From Piscirickettsiaceae bacterium (GTDB lineage Bacteria; Pseudomonadota; Gammaproteobacteria; Thiomicrospirales; Thiomicrospiraceae): DNA of 6,718 nucleotides. Shown here one piece after another: positions 1 through 6,627 of this stretch. Under the pieces are notes generated by a model. It was not told the DNA's origin. It worked only from the letters and a program-made list of their open reading frames with translations, and made no database searches. Every line of letters begins with the position of its first letter. Within the stretch, counting starts at the first letter, position 1. The stretch spans positions 1 through 6,718 of the forward strand of contig JAASTL010000044.1 in assembly GCA_021767305.1 (NCBI GenBank), in the 5' to 3' direction. The position numbers and the translations under genes are program-made.

Positions 1-1491
1 CCAGGCGCTTCCATGACTAAGGAAGAGAAAATCCGTATTGCCAAGCAATTAGAAAAACTTAGAGTTGATGTAATTGAGGCAGGGTTTCCAGCGGCGAGTG
101 AAGGTGATTTTGAATCGGTGCAAGCGGTCGCTTCGGTTGTCAAAGATAGTACTATCTGTGGACTCGCACGTGCGGTTGAGCGTGACATTGTGCGAGCCGG
201 TGAAGCGATCAAACCTGCAAACTCTGGGCGTATCCATACTTTTATTGCCACCTCTCCTATTCACATGGAGAAAAAATTACGCATGACTCCCGATGAAGTG
301 GTTGAGCGAGCAGTTTGGGCGGTAAAACGTGCACGTGACTTCACGGATAACGTTGAGTTTTCGCCAGAAGATGCTGGGCGTTCAGATTTAGACTTTTTGT
401 GTCGTGTGATTGAAGCCGCGATTGATGCAGGTGCCACCACCATCAATATACCTGATACGGTGGGTTATAACATGCCACATCAATTTGGACAGTTGTTCCA
501 TAAATTATTGGAAAAAATTCCCAACTCCGACAAGGCGATTTTTTCCGCCCACTGTCATAACGATTTAGGCATGGCAGCTGCCAACTCTTTGGCTGCCGTG
601 CGAAATGGTGCGCGACAAATCGAATGTACCATTAACGGACTCGGTGAGCGTGCCGGTAATACTGCTTTAGAAGAAGTGGTGATGGCGGTGAAAACGCGTC
701 AGGATATCTTTAATGTTGATACACGTATCAATACGCGTGAGATAGTTGCGGCATCACGTTTGGTTTCCAATATCACTGGTTTTGCGGTGCAGCCCAACAA
801 AGCTATTGTGGGGGCCAATGCCTTTGCGCATGAATCAGGCATTCACCAAGACGGTGTACTTAAACATCGTGAAACTTATGAGATTATGCGCGCTGAAGAT
901 GTGGGCTGGACCACCAATAAAATGGTGCTGGGTAAACACTCGGGGCGCAATGCATTCAAAACTCGTTTGGAAGAACTTGGTACTGTATTTGAAACTGAAC
1001 AAGAGCTGAATGAAGCATTTGTTCGGTTTAAAGAGTTGGCTGACCGTAAACATGAAATCTACGATGAAGATTTGCAGTCATTGGTGACCGATAATAATAC
1101 TCAACGTGTCGAGAATGAATCTTTCCGTTTGGTGTCATTAAAAGTGTCTACCGAAACCGGAGAAGATCCTCAGGCGGAAGTTACTTTATGGATGAATGGA
1201 GATGAAGCCAGTGCTTTGGCAACCGGTGGCGGAGTCGTTGATGCCACCTTTAAGGCTATCGAATCTTTAGTTGAATCGGGTGCCTCTTTACAGTTGTATT
1301 CAGTGAGTAATGTCACTAATGGCACGGATTCATTAGGTGAAACGGCAGTCAGATTGGAAAAAGCAGGACGTATTGTTAATGGTCAAGGTTCTGATTTGGA
1401 TATAGTGACGTCATCTGCAAAAGCCTACATTAATGCCTTGAATAAGTTGTTATCCGATTCAACCAAAGAGCACCCTCAGGCTCCGGTATAG
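1..1491 (+). CDS. leuA: 2-isopropylmalate synthase, 5' end cut by window
   Basis: Catalyses the first committed step of leucine biosynthesis in the cytoplasm: acetyl-CoA plus 2-oxoisovalerate gives 2-isopropylmalate. The reading frame is open from base 1 and begins [10 protein letters not shown], the continuation of the family's N-terminal TTLRDGEQ motif. About 18 residues, including the catalytic Arg-Asp of that motif, therefore lie outside the window, and the ATG at 13 is internal. In the 496 visible residues, a TIM-barrel domain carries the metal-binding HCH at about 184-186, GLGERAGN at about 213-220 and HESGIHQDG at about 277-285. The last 130 or so residues match the leucine-sensing C-terminal domain. 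The full length would be about 515 residues, normal for bacterial LeuA. No clear terminator follows; holD starts 55 bases downstream, so read-through is possible. Homologous families (homocitrate or citramalate synthase) are less likely given the close match to leucine-type enzymes. Confidence 0.96.
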   Translation, partial: PGASMTKEEKIRIAKQLEKLRVDVIEAGFPAASEGDFESVQAVASVVKDSTICGLARAVERDIVRAGEAIKPANSGRIHTFIATSPIHMEKKLRMTPDEVVERAVWAVKRARDFTDNVEFSPEDAGRSDLDFLCRVIEAAIDAGATTINIPDTVGYNMPHQFGQLFHKLLEKIPNSDKAIFSAHCHNDLGMAAANSLAAVRNGARQIECTINGLGERAGNTALEEVVMAVKTRQDIFNVDTRINTREIVAASRLVSNITGFAVQPNKAIVGANAFAHESGIHQDGVLKHRETYEIMRAEDVGWTTNKMVLGKHSGRNAFKTRLEELGTVFETEQELNEAFVRFKELADRKHEIYDEDLQSLVTDNNTQRVENESFRLVSLKVSTETGEDPQAEVTLWMNGDEASALATGGGVVDATFKAIESLVESGASLQLYSVSNVTNGTDSLGETAVRLEKAGRIVNGQGSDLDIVTSSAKAYINALNKLLSDSTKEHPQAPV

Positions 1492-1546
1492 GCCGTTAAG
1501 GTGCAATTGTTATGGTGGGTAAAGTTAAGGCAGATGGTTAATTAAA

Positions 1547-2251
1547 GTGGCAAAGCTTAATCCGGAATTATTTGCGCAGCTCGGCGGTGTTAATTGGGTT
1601 GCTCGTGAAGGTTTTTTTATAGAACCTGTTAAGCAAGCTGTGTCTGAACAAGCTTCATCTGAAGCTAGTTTGATAAAGCCTGAAGAGCTTGAACCCAAAA
1701 TGCCTGAATCTACGGTGCATGAGTCTGAAATGCTTAAGGCTTCTGCTGAACCAGAAAATACTGCTCCGGAAAACCTTGCTGTAGGCCTTTTTGTTGATAA
1801 GTCAGATGCTTATCCTACTGGTGTTGTGAAACAATCAGAAACGCCACAAACAGTTGAGCAAAATCATCTAAATGCACCTGCAGTCCAGCCTCTAGAAAAT
1901 GGGGTTATTGTTTTAGGTTCCGGGTTGGATAATATCTGGCAAGATGAATCTCAAGCGGCTTGGCGTTTATGGCAAAACATTATGCAAGCATTTTCTTGGG
2001 ACGAATCTCAGGTGGTGTTTTTCGATTTAGAACTGCTAGTTTCAGATGAAATGGTGGCTGCGACCATGGATGAAATCATCAACCTTGGCGTGGATTGGGT
2101 CATGACAATGGATTCCGAACATCCTATTAATGAACTGTTGATTGATGGGGTCCAGCTCATTGAGGTGCCTGACTTTGAATCGATGTTGTTTGACCCTTTC
2201 GCCAAACAGAGTTTTTATCGAGCTGTTATGGAACTGCCATCATTTAATTAA
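1547..2251 (+). CDS. holD: DNA polymerase III psi subunit (HolD-like) with long acidic linker
   Basis: Probable psi subunit of the DNA polymerase III clamp loader, which bridges chi (HolC), and through it SSB, to the gamma/tau complex. Assignment is by my own alignment from memory with E. coli psi (137 aa). Residues 8-23 (LFAQLGGVNWVAREGF) match the chi-binding N-terminal peptide (LQQLGITQW). Residues 118-160 match the first strand and helix of psi, and 205-231 match its C-terminus, including DPFAKQSFYRAV against NPTARAALWQQI. Between them, about residues 27-117 are rich in Glu, Ser, Ala and Pro with little hydrophobic pattern, so probably disordered; this makes the protein 234 aa. The start is GTG: an upstream in-frame TAA at 1526 and the near-terminal chi-binding motif leave little choice. 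The ribosome binding site is poor (AAGG about 16 bases upstream). The following gene is rimI, as in E. coli (holD-rimI), which supports the call. Without the context it would be labelled hypothetical. Confidence 0.72.
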   Translation: MAKLNPELFAQLGGVNWVAREGFFIEPVKQAVSEQASSEASLIKPEELEPKMPESTVHESEMLKASAEPENTAPENLAVGLFVDKSDAYPTGVVKQSETPQTVEQNHLNAPAVQPLENGVIVLGSGLDNIWQDESQAAWRLWQNIMQAFSWDESQVVFFDLELLVSDEMVAATMDEIINLGVDWVMTMDSEHPINELLIDGVQLIEVPDFESMLFDPFAKQSFYRAVMELPSFN

Positions 2252-2335
2252 AGCCATCTTTAATCAAATACTTTCAAACAAATGTGTTGAAAACGCTTTA
2301 TCAAAGTTAATTTTCTTCCCAATAGCAAAAATCCA

Positions 2336-2842
2336 ATGAAAACAGCCAGTTTCAGTTTTGCCCAACCAATGGATGAATCTCATCTTTCTCAAGTGCATGA
2401 TATTGAACAGGCGGCTTATGATTATCCTTGGTCATTGCAGGGTTTTGAACGCAGTTTAGATCAAGGTTTGAATTACGTTTTCTTTGGTGAAGAACATGAG
2501 CTACTTGGTTACTGTTGTATTTTGCCCGTGCTCGATGAGGCGCATATTTTAAACCTGTGTATCTCACCCAAATACCAAAAGCAGGGGCTTGCTACTCAAG
2601 CGTTGCAATTGGTATTAAATAAATTAAAAGAAGCTGATTTTACCATTGCCATGTTAGAGGTGAGAGAATCCAATCAGCCGGCAATAAAGCTTTATCAAGC
2701 GTTTGGTTTTGGTAAAGATGGGGTGAGAAAAGGCTATTATCGCGCTCGAGTGTGGAGTGAAGAACAAGGTGAGTTGGTTGACGGCAAGGAAGATGCCATC
2801 TTGATGTCGAAGTCTCTGGTTGAAGTCTCCGACTTAGAATAG
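2336..2842 (+). CDS. rimI: Ribosomal-protein-alanine N-acetyltransferase (GNAT family)
   Basis: Cytoplasmic GNAT enzyme that transfers acetyl from acetyl-CoA to a protein N-terminus; in E. coli the target is ribosomal protein S18. The 168-residue product has the whole GNAT core: an N-terminal PW motif (31-32), the acetyl-CoA pyrophosphate loop QKQGLA (81-86), LEVRESNQPAIKLYQAFGF (107-125) and GKEDAILM near the C-terminus. Glu108 and Tyr120 correspond to the E. coli catalytic pair Glu103 and Tyr115 with identical 12-residue spacing. The segment between the YY (134-135) and GKEDA (150-154) is about 10 residues longer than in E. coli, which explains part of the extra length over 148 aa. The ATG at 2336 is the only reasonable start, since an in-frame TGA lies at 2288; no Shine-Dalgarno sequence is visible before it. 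It lies 84 bases after holD. The paralogous RimJ/RimL and general GNATs fit less well. Confidence 0.93.
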   Translation: MKTASFSFAQPMDESHLSQVHDIEQAAYDYPWSLQGFERSLDQGLNYVFFGEEHELLGYCCILPVLDEAHILNLCISPKYQKQGLATQALQLVLNKLKEADFTIAMLEVRESNQPAIKLYQAFGFGKDGVRKGYYRARVWSEEQGELVDGKEDAILMSKSLVEVSDLE

Positions 2843-2855
2843 AGTTTTTAGAGAC

Positions 2856-2900
2856 ATTTGCTTCATGTGAATTTGCTTCATGTGAATTTGCTTCATGTGA
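2856..2900. repeat. Three perfect 15-bp tandem repeats
   Basis: The unit atttgcttcatgtga occurs three times without a mismatch at 2856-2870, 2871-2885 and 2886-2900. It lies in the gap between the convergent rimI and suhB genes. Each unit contains ttca-tg-tgaa, itself a short imperfect palindrome. All three copies can pair with a single inverted copy at 2913-2924. The array looks like a recent replication-slippage duplication of one arm of a hairpin. Confidence 0.95.
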
Positions 2901-2924
2901 ATGTAACTGGTTTTCACATGAAGC
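2890..2924. terminator. 12-bp perfect hairpin between convergent genes, possible bidirectional terminator
   Basis: The arms gcttcatgtgaa (2890-2901) and ttcacatgaagc (2913-2924) are exact reverse complements with an 11-base loop. The position, just after rimI and just before the suhB stop codon on the other strand, suits a shared transcription terminator. Neither side has a convincing T-tract and the stem is not GC-rich, so it could equally be a 3'-end stabilising stem or a protein-binding site. The hairpin is certain as sequence; its terminator role is inferred. Confidence 0.5.
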
Positions 2925-2941
2925 TGCTTGTAATAAAGCCT

Positions 2942-3751
2942 TTAGTTTCTTAAATCTTTAGGAATGGTTTTGCCAATGACTTGTGCCATCTCTTTATAAA
3001 GCTTGGGATTGGTGGCCATAATATTTCCACTTTTTAAGAAGTCACTACCACCCTGGAAGTCGGTGGCTAAACCGCCCGCTTCTTTTACAATTAAAGCACC
3101 AGCGGCAATATCCCAAGGCTTTAGATTCATCTCCCAAAAACCATCCACCCGTCCGCAAGCCACATAGGCTAAATCCAGTGCCGCAGAGCCTGGACGACGA
3201 ATGCCAGCCGTTGAAGTCATAAAGGCTTTAAAGCTCTCCAAGTAGGCATCTAAATAACTGAAATCATGATACGGAAAACCGGTCGCTAGCAGGGCGTTGT
3301 CTAGCGTTTTTTGTTCACTGACACGGATACGATGGTTGTTAATGGCCGCGCCTTGACCTCGGCTGGCGGTAAACATCTCATCGCGTGTAGGGTCGTAAAT
3401 CGCCGCATGCTCTAACTTTCCTTTAACTTCCACGGCAATGGAAACGCAAAATTGCGGAAATTGATGCAAAAAGTTAGTGGTACCGTCAAGTGGGTCAATA
3501 ATCCAACGAGTATCACTCGCCTTATCATTAGAACTTGCTGAGCCGCTTTCTTCAGCGAGGATTTCATGATCAGGGTAGTATTTTAGTATGGTTTGAATAA
3601 TGGTGTTTTCAGCATCTTTATCCACTTCACTCACATAATCGTTTTTACCTTTATGCTCAACATTAAGTTGATCGATATGTTCCATGTGGTTAAGAATGCG
3701 TTCACCAGCTTTGCGAGCGGCTTGAGTAGCGATGTTAAGTAAAGCGTGCAT
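2942..3751 (-). CDS. suhB: Inositol-1-monophosphatase family protein SuhB
   Basis: Magnesium-dependent phosphatase of the inositol monophosphatase family. In E. coli SuhB also binds NusA and takes part in rRNA transcription antitermination and ribosome maturation. The 269 residues align with E. coli SuhB throughout, from MHALLNIATQAARKAG against MHPMLNIAVRAARKAG onward. Metal-site residues are present: Glu67 in AEESG, Asp86 and Asp89 in WIIDPLDGTTN, and Asp214 in KPWDIAAG. RPGSAALDLAYVACGRVDG (186-204) is the family substrate-domain signature. The ATG is preceded by a good ribosome binding site (AAGGA about 7 bases upstream on the minus strand). It is divergent from trmJ and convergent with rimI, as E. 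coli suhB is divergent from trmJ. Length and motifs are normal and nothing suggests loss of activity. Confidence 0.96.
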   Translation of the reverse strand: MHALLNIATQAARKAGERILNHMEHIDQLNVEHKGKNDYVSEVDKDAENTIIQTILKYYPDHEILAEESGSASSNDKASDTRWIIDPLDGTTNFLHQFPQFCVSIAVEVKGKLEHAAIYDPTRDEMFTASRGQGAAINNHRIRVSEQKTLDNALLATGFPYHDFSYLDAYLESFKAFMTSTAGIRRPGSAALDLAYVACGRVDGFWEMNLKPWDIAAGALIVKEAGGLATDFQGGSDFLKSGNIMATNPKLYKEMAQVIGKTIPKDLRN

Positions 3752-3832
3752 GAAGTGTCCTTGCTAATTCTGAATATGCGGGGTGTTTAATTGGCCTAGA
3801 GAGGTTAGAATACGGCTCTAAATTAAAAGCAG

Positions 3833-3838
3833 ATTATA
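3833..3838 (-). promoter_or_regulatory. Candidate -10 element for suhB
   Basis: Read on the minus strand this is TATAAT, a perfect sigma-70 -10 hexamer, about 80 bases before the suhB start in the 111-bp divergent gap. No good -35 hexamer lies at 16-18 bases, and the extended -10 TG is only partly matched, so this is a weak call. On the plus strand, the pair TTAAAA (3823-3828) and TATAAC (3846-3851) has 17-bp spacing. It could serve trmJ only with an almost leaderless transcript. Confidence 0.35.
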
Positions 3839-3862
3839 CCTGATTTATAACGGATAGAATTC

Positions 3863-4651
3863 ATGATAGAAGATTACCGACTTGATCCTAATTTGGCCAA
3901 GATAAGAATTGTCCTTGTTGAGACCTCTCACCCTGGAAATATTGGCGGAATTGCACGTGCCATGAAAAATATGGGGTTAAGTCAGCTGGTTCTGGTCAAC
4001 CCAAGAGAGTATCCAAGCCAAATTGCCTCTGCTAGAGCCTCAAGTGCGGCGGATGTGTTGGATAATGCTCGCGTGGTTTCAAGTCTGGATGAGGCATTAG
4101 TGGGTGCTAAATTAGTGGTAGGTGCGAGTGCCCGACTAAGAAAAGTTTCTTGGCCGCAATTAGATGTTCGTGAGACTGCCAAGCTGGCTTTAGAGGTAGC
4201 AGAAGAGTGTGAAGTGGCTTTGGTATTTGGGCGTGAAGACTCTGGCCTGAGTAATAGTGAATTAGATAAGTGTCATTATTTAGCACATATACCGTCTAAC
4301 CCGACCTATAGCTCATTGAATATTGGTGCCGCGGTGCAGGTGTTTGCTTATGAATGTTTAATGGCAACACAAATTAAATCGGTGCATCAAAAAGGCTACC
4401 AGTCCAAGTTGGCCACGACGGACCAGCTAGAAGGGTTTTATGATCACCTGTATCAAGCTCTGCAAGATATTGAGTTTCTTGATCCTGCTAAAAACGCACG
4501 TTTTATGCGCAGAATGCGTCGATTATTTAATAGATCACAGTTAGATGTTAAAGAAATTGATATTCTAAGAGGGATTTTAACTTCGGCGCAACGAAAAGCG
4601 GAAGAAGCTAATATGCAAACTCAGCAAGAAGCTACTAAACAAAAAGATTAA
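3863..4651 (+). CDS. trmJ: tRNA (cytidine/uridine-2'-O-)-methyltransferase TrmJ
   Basis: SPOUT-class enzyme that uses S-adenosylmethionine to methylate the 2'-OH of position 32 in the tRNA anticodon loop, acting as a dimer. The 262 residues carry the family motifs in order: [18 protein letters not shown] (22-39), which contains the conserved Asn and the catalytic Arg; [14 protein letters not shown] (121-134); and [15 protein letters not shown] (146-160), the trefoil-knot SAM site. A helical C-terminal extension (about 185-262) is typical of TrmJ; E. coli TrmJ has 246 residues. The last 25 or so residues are charged and Gln-rich. ATG at 3863 is preceded by GGATAG as a modest ribosome binding site. 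It sits between divergent suhB and the cysE-iscR block, the position of E. coli trmJ (formerly yfhQ). cysE follows after 68 bases, so the two may be co-transcribed. Confidence 0.94.
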   Translation: MIEDYRLDPNLAKIRIVLVETSHPGNIGGIARAMKNMGLSQLVLVNPREYPSQIASARASSAADVLDNARVVSSLDEALVGAKLVVGASARLRKVSWPQLDVRETAKLALEVAEECEVALVFGREDSGLSNSELDKCHYLAHIPSNPTYSSLNIGAAVQVFAYECLMATQIKSVHQKGYQSKLATTDQLEGFYDHLYQALQDIEFLDPAKNARFMRRMRRLFNRSQLDVKEIDILRGILTSAQRKAEEANMQTQQEATKQKD

Positions 4652-4719
4652 GCAAAAAAAAGACTAAGCTATACATAATAAAATTACATACGATTAAACG
4701 AGTTTTCGAGAGAAGGGTT

Positions 4720-5502
4720 ATGTTTAAAAGAATTAGATCAGACATAAATTGTGTGTTTGATCGAGATCCCGCAGCGCGAAATAAATTTGAAGTCCTCACT
4801 ACTTATCCGGGGTTGCACGCCATTTTGTTTTATCGTTTGGCGCACTGGTTATGGAATCATAAGTTGAAATGGTTGTCGCGCTTTATTTCTGGTGTGGCGC
4901 GCTGGTTTACCGGGATTGAAATTCATCCGGCCGCTAAAATCGGTGAACGTTTTTTTATTGACCACGGAATGGGCGTGGTGATTGGGGAAACGGCTGAAAT
5001 TGGTGATGATTGTACGCTCTATCATGGCGTCACTTTGGGCGGCACATCGTGGCAAAAAGGAAAGCGCCATCCGACTCTTGGTAAAGGCGTGGTAGTGGGT
5101 GCCGGAGCCAAGGTGTTGGGGCCTATTGAAATCGGTGATAATGCTCGCATCGGCTCTAATGCGGTAGTGATTAAGCCTGTTGGCGAAGGGGATACTGTGG
5201 TCGGTATTCCAGGGCGAAGCGTGAAATCCAATAGTGACGATAAGGCAGTTAAGCGCGCCAAAATGGCGGAAAAAATTGGCTTTGATGCCTACGGGGTGAG
5301 CGAAGAAATGCCGGATCCGGTAGAAAAAGCAATTTATAGCTTGCTTGACCATATTCAGGTGCAAGATGAGAAACTCGAAAAAATGGCAAAAACGTTGACG
5401 AAATTGGGCGGAGAGTCAATCGATATGCATATGCCAGATTTAGATGACGCCATTCTAGAACCTGAAGATCCGCAGCAGGCCGCTCACTTAAAGAAAAAGT
5501 GA
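4720..5502 (+). CDS. cysE: Serine O-acetyltransferase (short, EpsC/CysE2 type)
   Basis: Makes O-acetylserine from serine and acetyl-CoA, the entry step of cysteine synthesis. A short helical N-terminus (1-65) leads into a left-handed beta-helix of hexapeptide repeats (about 67-170). The active site shows EIHPAAKIG (67-75), DHG with His82, and KRHP with His117. Glu67 stands where E. coli CysE has catalytic Asp143, which is usual for the short class found in Bacillus and pseudomonads. The C-terminal 80 or so residues ([13 protein letters not shown] onward) resemble the pseudomonad enzyme encoded next to iscR. The protein ends in KKK and lacks the terminal Ile that E. coli CysE inserts into CysK, so a classical cysteine synthase complex is doubtful. 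ATG at 4720 has a good AGAAGG site 4 bases upstream. Placement before iscR links cysteine supply with Fe-S assembly, as in Pseudomonas and Azotobacter. Confidence 0.94.
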   Translation: MFKRIRSDINCVFDRDPAARNKFEVLTTYPGLHAILFYRLAHWLWNHKLKWLSRFISGVARWFTGIEIHPAAKIGERFFIDHGMGVVIGETAEIGDDCTLYHGVTLGGTSWQKGKRHPTLGKGVVVGAGAKVLGPIEIGDNARIGSNAVVIKPVGEGDTVVGIPGRSVKSNSDDKAVKRAKMAEKIGFDAYGVSEEMPDPVEKAIYSLLDHIQVQDEKLEKMAKTLTKLGGESIDMHMPDLDDAILEPEDPQQAAHLKKK

Positions 5503-5566
5503 CTGGCTTGGTCAGAGCTTGTCAAAAGCATAAAGTCATAAACTCTCCAGTTTCATTGTAAGGTCA

Positions 5567-5591
5567 ATTCTTGAGTTGTTTACTAGGTTAT
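5567..5591 (+). promoter_or_regulatory. Probable type 1 IscR binding site
   Basis: A 25-base stretch (left half ATTCTTGAGT, right half TACTAGGTTAT) agrees, by hand count without gaps, with 18 of 25 positions of the type 1 IscR consensus as I remember it. It covers the -35 element and most of the spacer of the iscR promoter, as in E. coli, where [2Fe-2S]-IscR represses its own operon. The intact cluster ligands of the encoded IscR support autoregulation. Inferred from sequence match and position. Confidence 0.65.
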
Positions 5592-5599
5592 TGTAGAAT
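5571..5599 (+). promoter_or_regulatory. Sigma-70 promoter of iscR
   Basis: TTGAGT (5571-5576) and TAGAAT (5594-5599) are separated by exactly 17 bases, 4/6 and 5/6 matches to the sigma-70 consensus. Transcription would start near 5606, giving a leader of about 25 bases with AAGG (5620-5623) placed correctly for the iscR ATG. The rest of the 128-bp cysE-iscR gap shows no clear terminator for cysE. Confidence 0.72.
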
Positions 5600-5630
5600 T
5601 CAGTAATCCAAAAATGATCAAGGTTGATTT

Positions 5631-6062
5631 ATGAAACTGACCTCAAAAGGCCGTTATGCTGTTACCGCAATGATTGATATTGCACTTAACCAAGATAAAG
5701 GCGCAATTACACTCTCATTAATTTCTGAAAGGCAGGGCATTTCGCTGTCTTATTTAGAGCAGCTTTTTGCCAAGCTCAAAAAATCAAAGTTAGTCTCAAG
5801 TGCTCGCGGACCCGGAGGCGGTTATCGTTTGAATAGACCGGCGAGTGATATCTCTATTAGTGAGATTATTCGAGCGGTGGATGAAAGTGTTGATGCCCGT
5901 AAGTGTGGCGGTAAGGCCAATTGTCAGGGAGGCGATGAATGTTTATCGCATGAACTTTGGTCTGATTTAAGTGCTACGATTGACTCATTTTTGAAAAGCA
6001 TTACACTGCAAGATGTGGTTAATAGAAAACAGTCGAACGTGAAAGAAATACACTTCGGCTAA
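5631..6062 (+). CDS. iscR: Fe-S cluster regulator IscR (Rrf2 family)
   Basis: Cytoplasmic transcription regulator that senses Fe-S status through a [2Fe-2S] cluster and represses isc genes in its holo form; apo-IscR can act at type 2 sites, for instance on suf operons. The 143 residues begin [20 protein letters not shown], nearly identical to E. coli IscR, with the winged helix at about 1-65 ([15 protein letters not shown] recognition region; RGPGGGY wing). All cluster ligands are present at the E. coli numbers: Cys92, Cys98, Cys104 and His107. The tail is about 19 residues shorter than in E. coli, in a region that is poorly conserved. It has its own promoter with an IscR-like operator. iscA follows after 43 bases, whereas iscS would be expected there. 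Confidence 0.96.
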   Translation: MKLTSKGRYAVTAMIDIALNQDKGAITLSLISERQGISLSYLEQLFAKLKKSKLVSSARGPGGGYRLNRPASDISISEIIRAVDESVDARKCGGKANCQGGDECLSHELWSDLSATIDSFLKSITLQDVVNRKQSNVKEIHFG

Positions 6063-6076
6063 GCTTAGTTTTGAAA

Positions 6077-6088
6077 GCCTTTAAAGGC
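6077..6088. repeat. 12-bp perfect palindrome in the iscR-iscA gap
   Basis: GCCTTTAAAGGC is its own reverse complement and sits in the middle of the 43-bp gap between iscR and iscA, where iscS and iscU usually lie. As RNA it could form only a short stem with almost no loop, so a cruciform or protein-binding site is as likely as a processing stem. It is followed by the iscA ribosome binding site AGGAAG (6095-6100). Function unknown; chance is possible. Confidence 0.5.
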
Positions 6089-6105
6089 AAGAGTAGGAAG
6101 TTATT

Positions 6106-6432
6106 ATGGCAGTCACCTTAACCGAATCTGCATCACAAAGAGTTAAAGATATGATTGAAAAGCGCGGCCACGGTATTGGTTTGCGTGTGGCAACCAAAGT
6201 CAGTGGATGTGCTGGTTTTGCTTATGTAGTAGATTATGCAGATGAAATTAAAGACGATGATTTAGTGTTTGAAAGCTTTGATACTAAAGTTGTTGTTGAT
6301 CCAAAAAGCCTAGAAAATATTGATGGCATGGAAATCGACTACGTCAGAGAAAGTTTATTGAATGAAGGCTTTGATTTTAAAAACCCTAAAGTCAAAGATA
6401 GTTGTGGGTGTGGAGAGTCTTTTACGGTTTAG
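6106..6432 (+). CDS. iscA: A-type Fe-S carrier IscA
   Basis: A-type carrier that receives Fe-S clusters or iron and passes them to target apoproteins. The 108 residues align end to end with E. coli IscA (107 aa). The three conserved cysteines are present: Cys35 in SGCAGFAYVV, and Cys100 and Cys102 in DSCGCGESF. NEGFDFKNPKVKD just before the CGC motif is closer to IscA than to ErpA or SufA, although SufA cannot be fully excluded by eye. The ATG is preceded by AGGAAG at 5 bases, a strong site. It is probably co-transcribed with iscR, and a strong terminator follows 50 bases after its stop codon. What is odd is the company: neither iscS nor iscU precedes it, and neither hscB, hscA nor fdx follows it. 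Confidence 0.93.
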   Translation: MAVTLTESASQRVKDMIEKRGHGIGLRVATKVSGCAGFAYVVDYADEIKDDDLVFESFDTKVVVDPKSLENIDGMEIDYVRESLLNEGFDFKNPKVKDSCGCGESFTV

Positions 6433-6481
6433 ATTTAATTCCAACCAACCAAAAAATAATCAAGCTCACTCACATTAATTG

Positions 6482-6513
6482 AACCCCGGCAAACTTGTCG
6501 GGGTTTTGTTTTT
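6482..6513 (+). terminator. Intrinsic terminator after iscA
   Basis: AACCCCG (6482-6488) pairs with CGGGGTT (6499-6505). The stem continues inward through a G-U, a C-G and an A-U pair to the loop AACT (6492-6495), giving 10 pairs. The run TTTTGTTTTT (6504-6513) follows directly. This is a textbook rho-independent terminator that ends the iscR-iscA unit and separates it from ndk. Confidence 0.93.
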
Positions 6514-6553
6514 CAGCATCATGATAATGTTCGCTAATTCATGGGGGCTAAAC

Positions 6554-6575
6554 TTAGTCGACTAATTATGCATAA
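6554..6575. repeat. Two abutting perfect palindromes upstream of ndk
   Basis: TTAGTCGACTAA (6554-6565) and TTATGCATAA (6566-6575) are each perfect palindromes and touch with no base between them, about 55-75 bases before the ndk start. A candidate -10, TAAAAT (6591-6596), lies just downstream with no good -35. The palindromes would thus cover the -35 region, as an operator or activator site might. No regulator is recognised. Confidence 0.45.
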
Positions 6576-6627
6576 ACCGCTATTAGTTGTTAAAATATCT
6601 CAACTCAAAAATTAACAGGTTTTTCGC

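Noticed and set aside
1492..1546. Possible terminator between leuA and holD
   Set aside because: Only a 5-bp GCACC/GGTGC pairing around the leuA stop region is possible and no T-tract follows.
1538..2253. The 10-mer TTAATTAAAG occurs at both edges of holD (1538-1547 and 2244-2253), like a target-site duplication
   Set aside because: The second copy is part of the final codons and stop, the first overlaps the start codon, and the gene sits in its expected place beside rimI. An AT-rich 10-mer recurring by chance is more likely than insertion.
2287..2313. Possible promoter for rimI starting with TTGAAA at 2287
   Set aside because: No acceptable -10 hexamer occurs at 16-18 bases; the AT-rich gap makes partial matches easy to find.
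2856..2924. CRISPR-like repeat array
   Set aside because: The 15-bp units are directly adjacent with no spacers, far too short for CRISPR repeats, and no cas genes are present.
4849..5364. A 171-codon open frame on the minus strand inside cysE
   Set aside because: It is antisense to a clearly conserved serine acetyltransferase, has no recognisable family features or ribosome binding site support, and reads like shadow translation of hexapeptide-repeat codons.
6106..6432. ErpA or SufA as an alternative name for the A-type carrier
   Set aside because: It lacks the GGGCSGFQY context of ErpA and the N-terminal extension of SufA, and the NEGFDFKNPKVKD region and iscR neighbour favour IscA.
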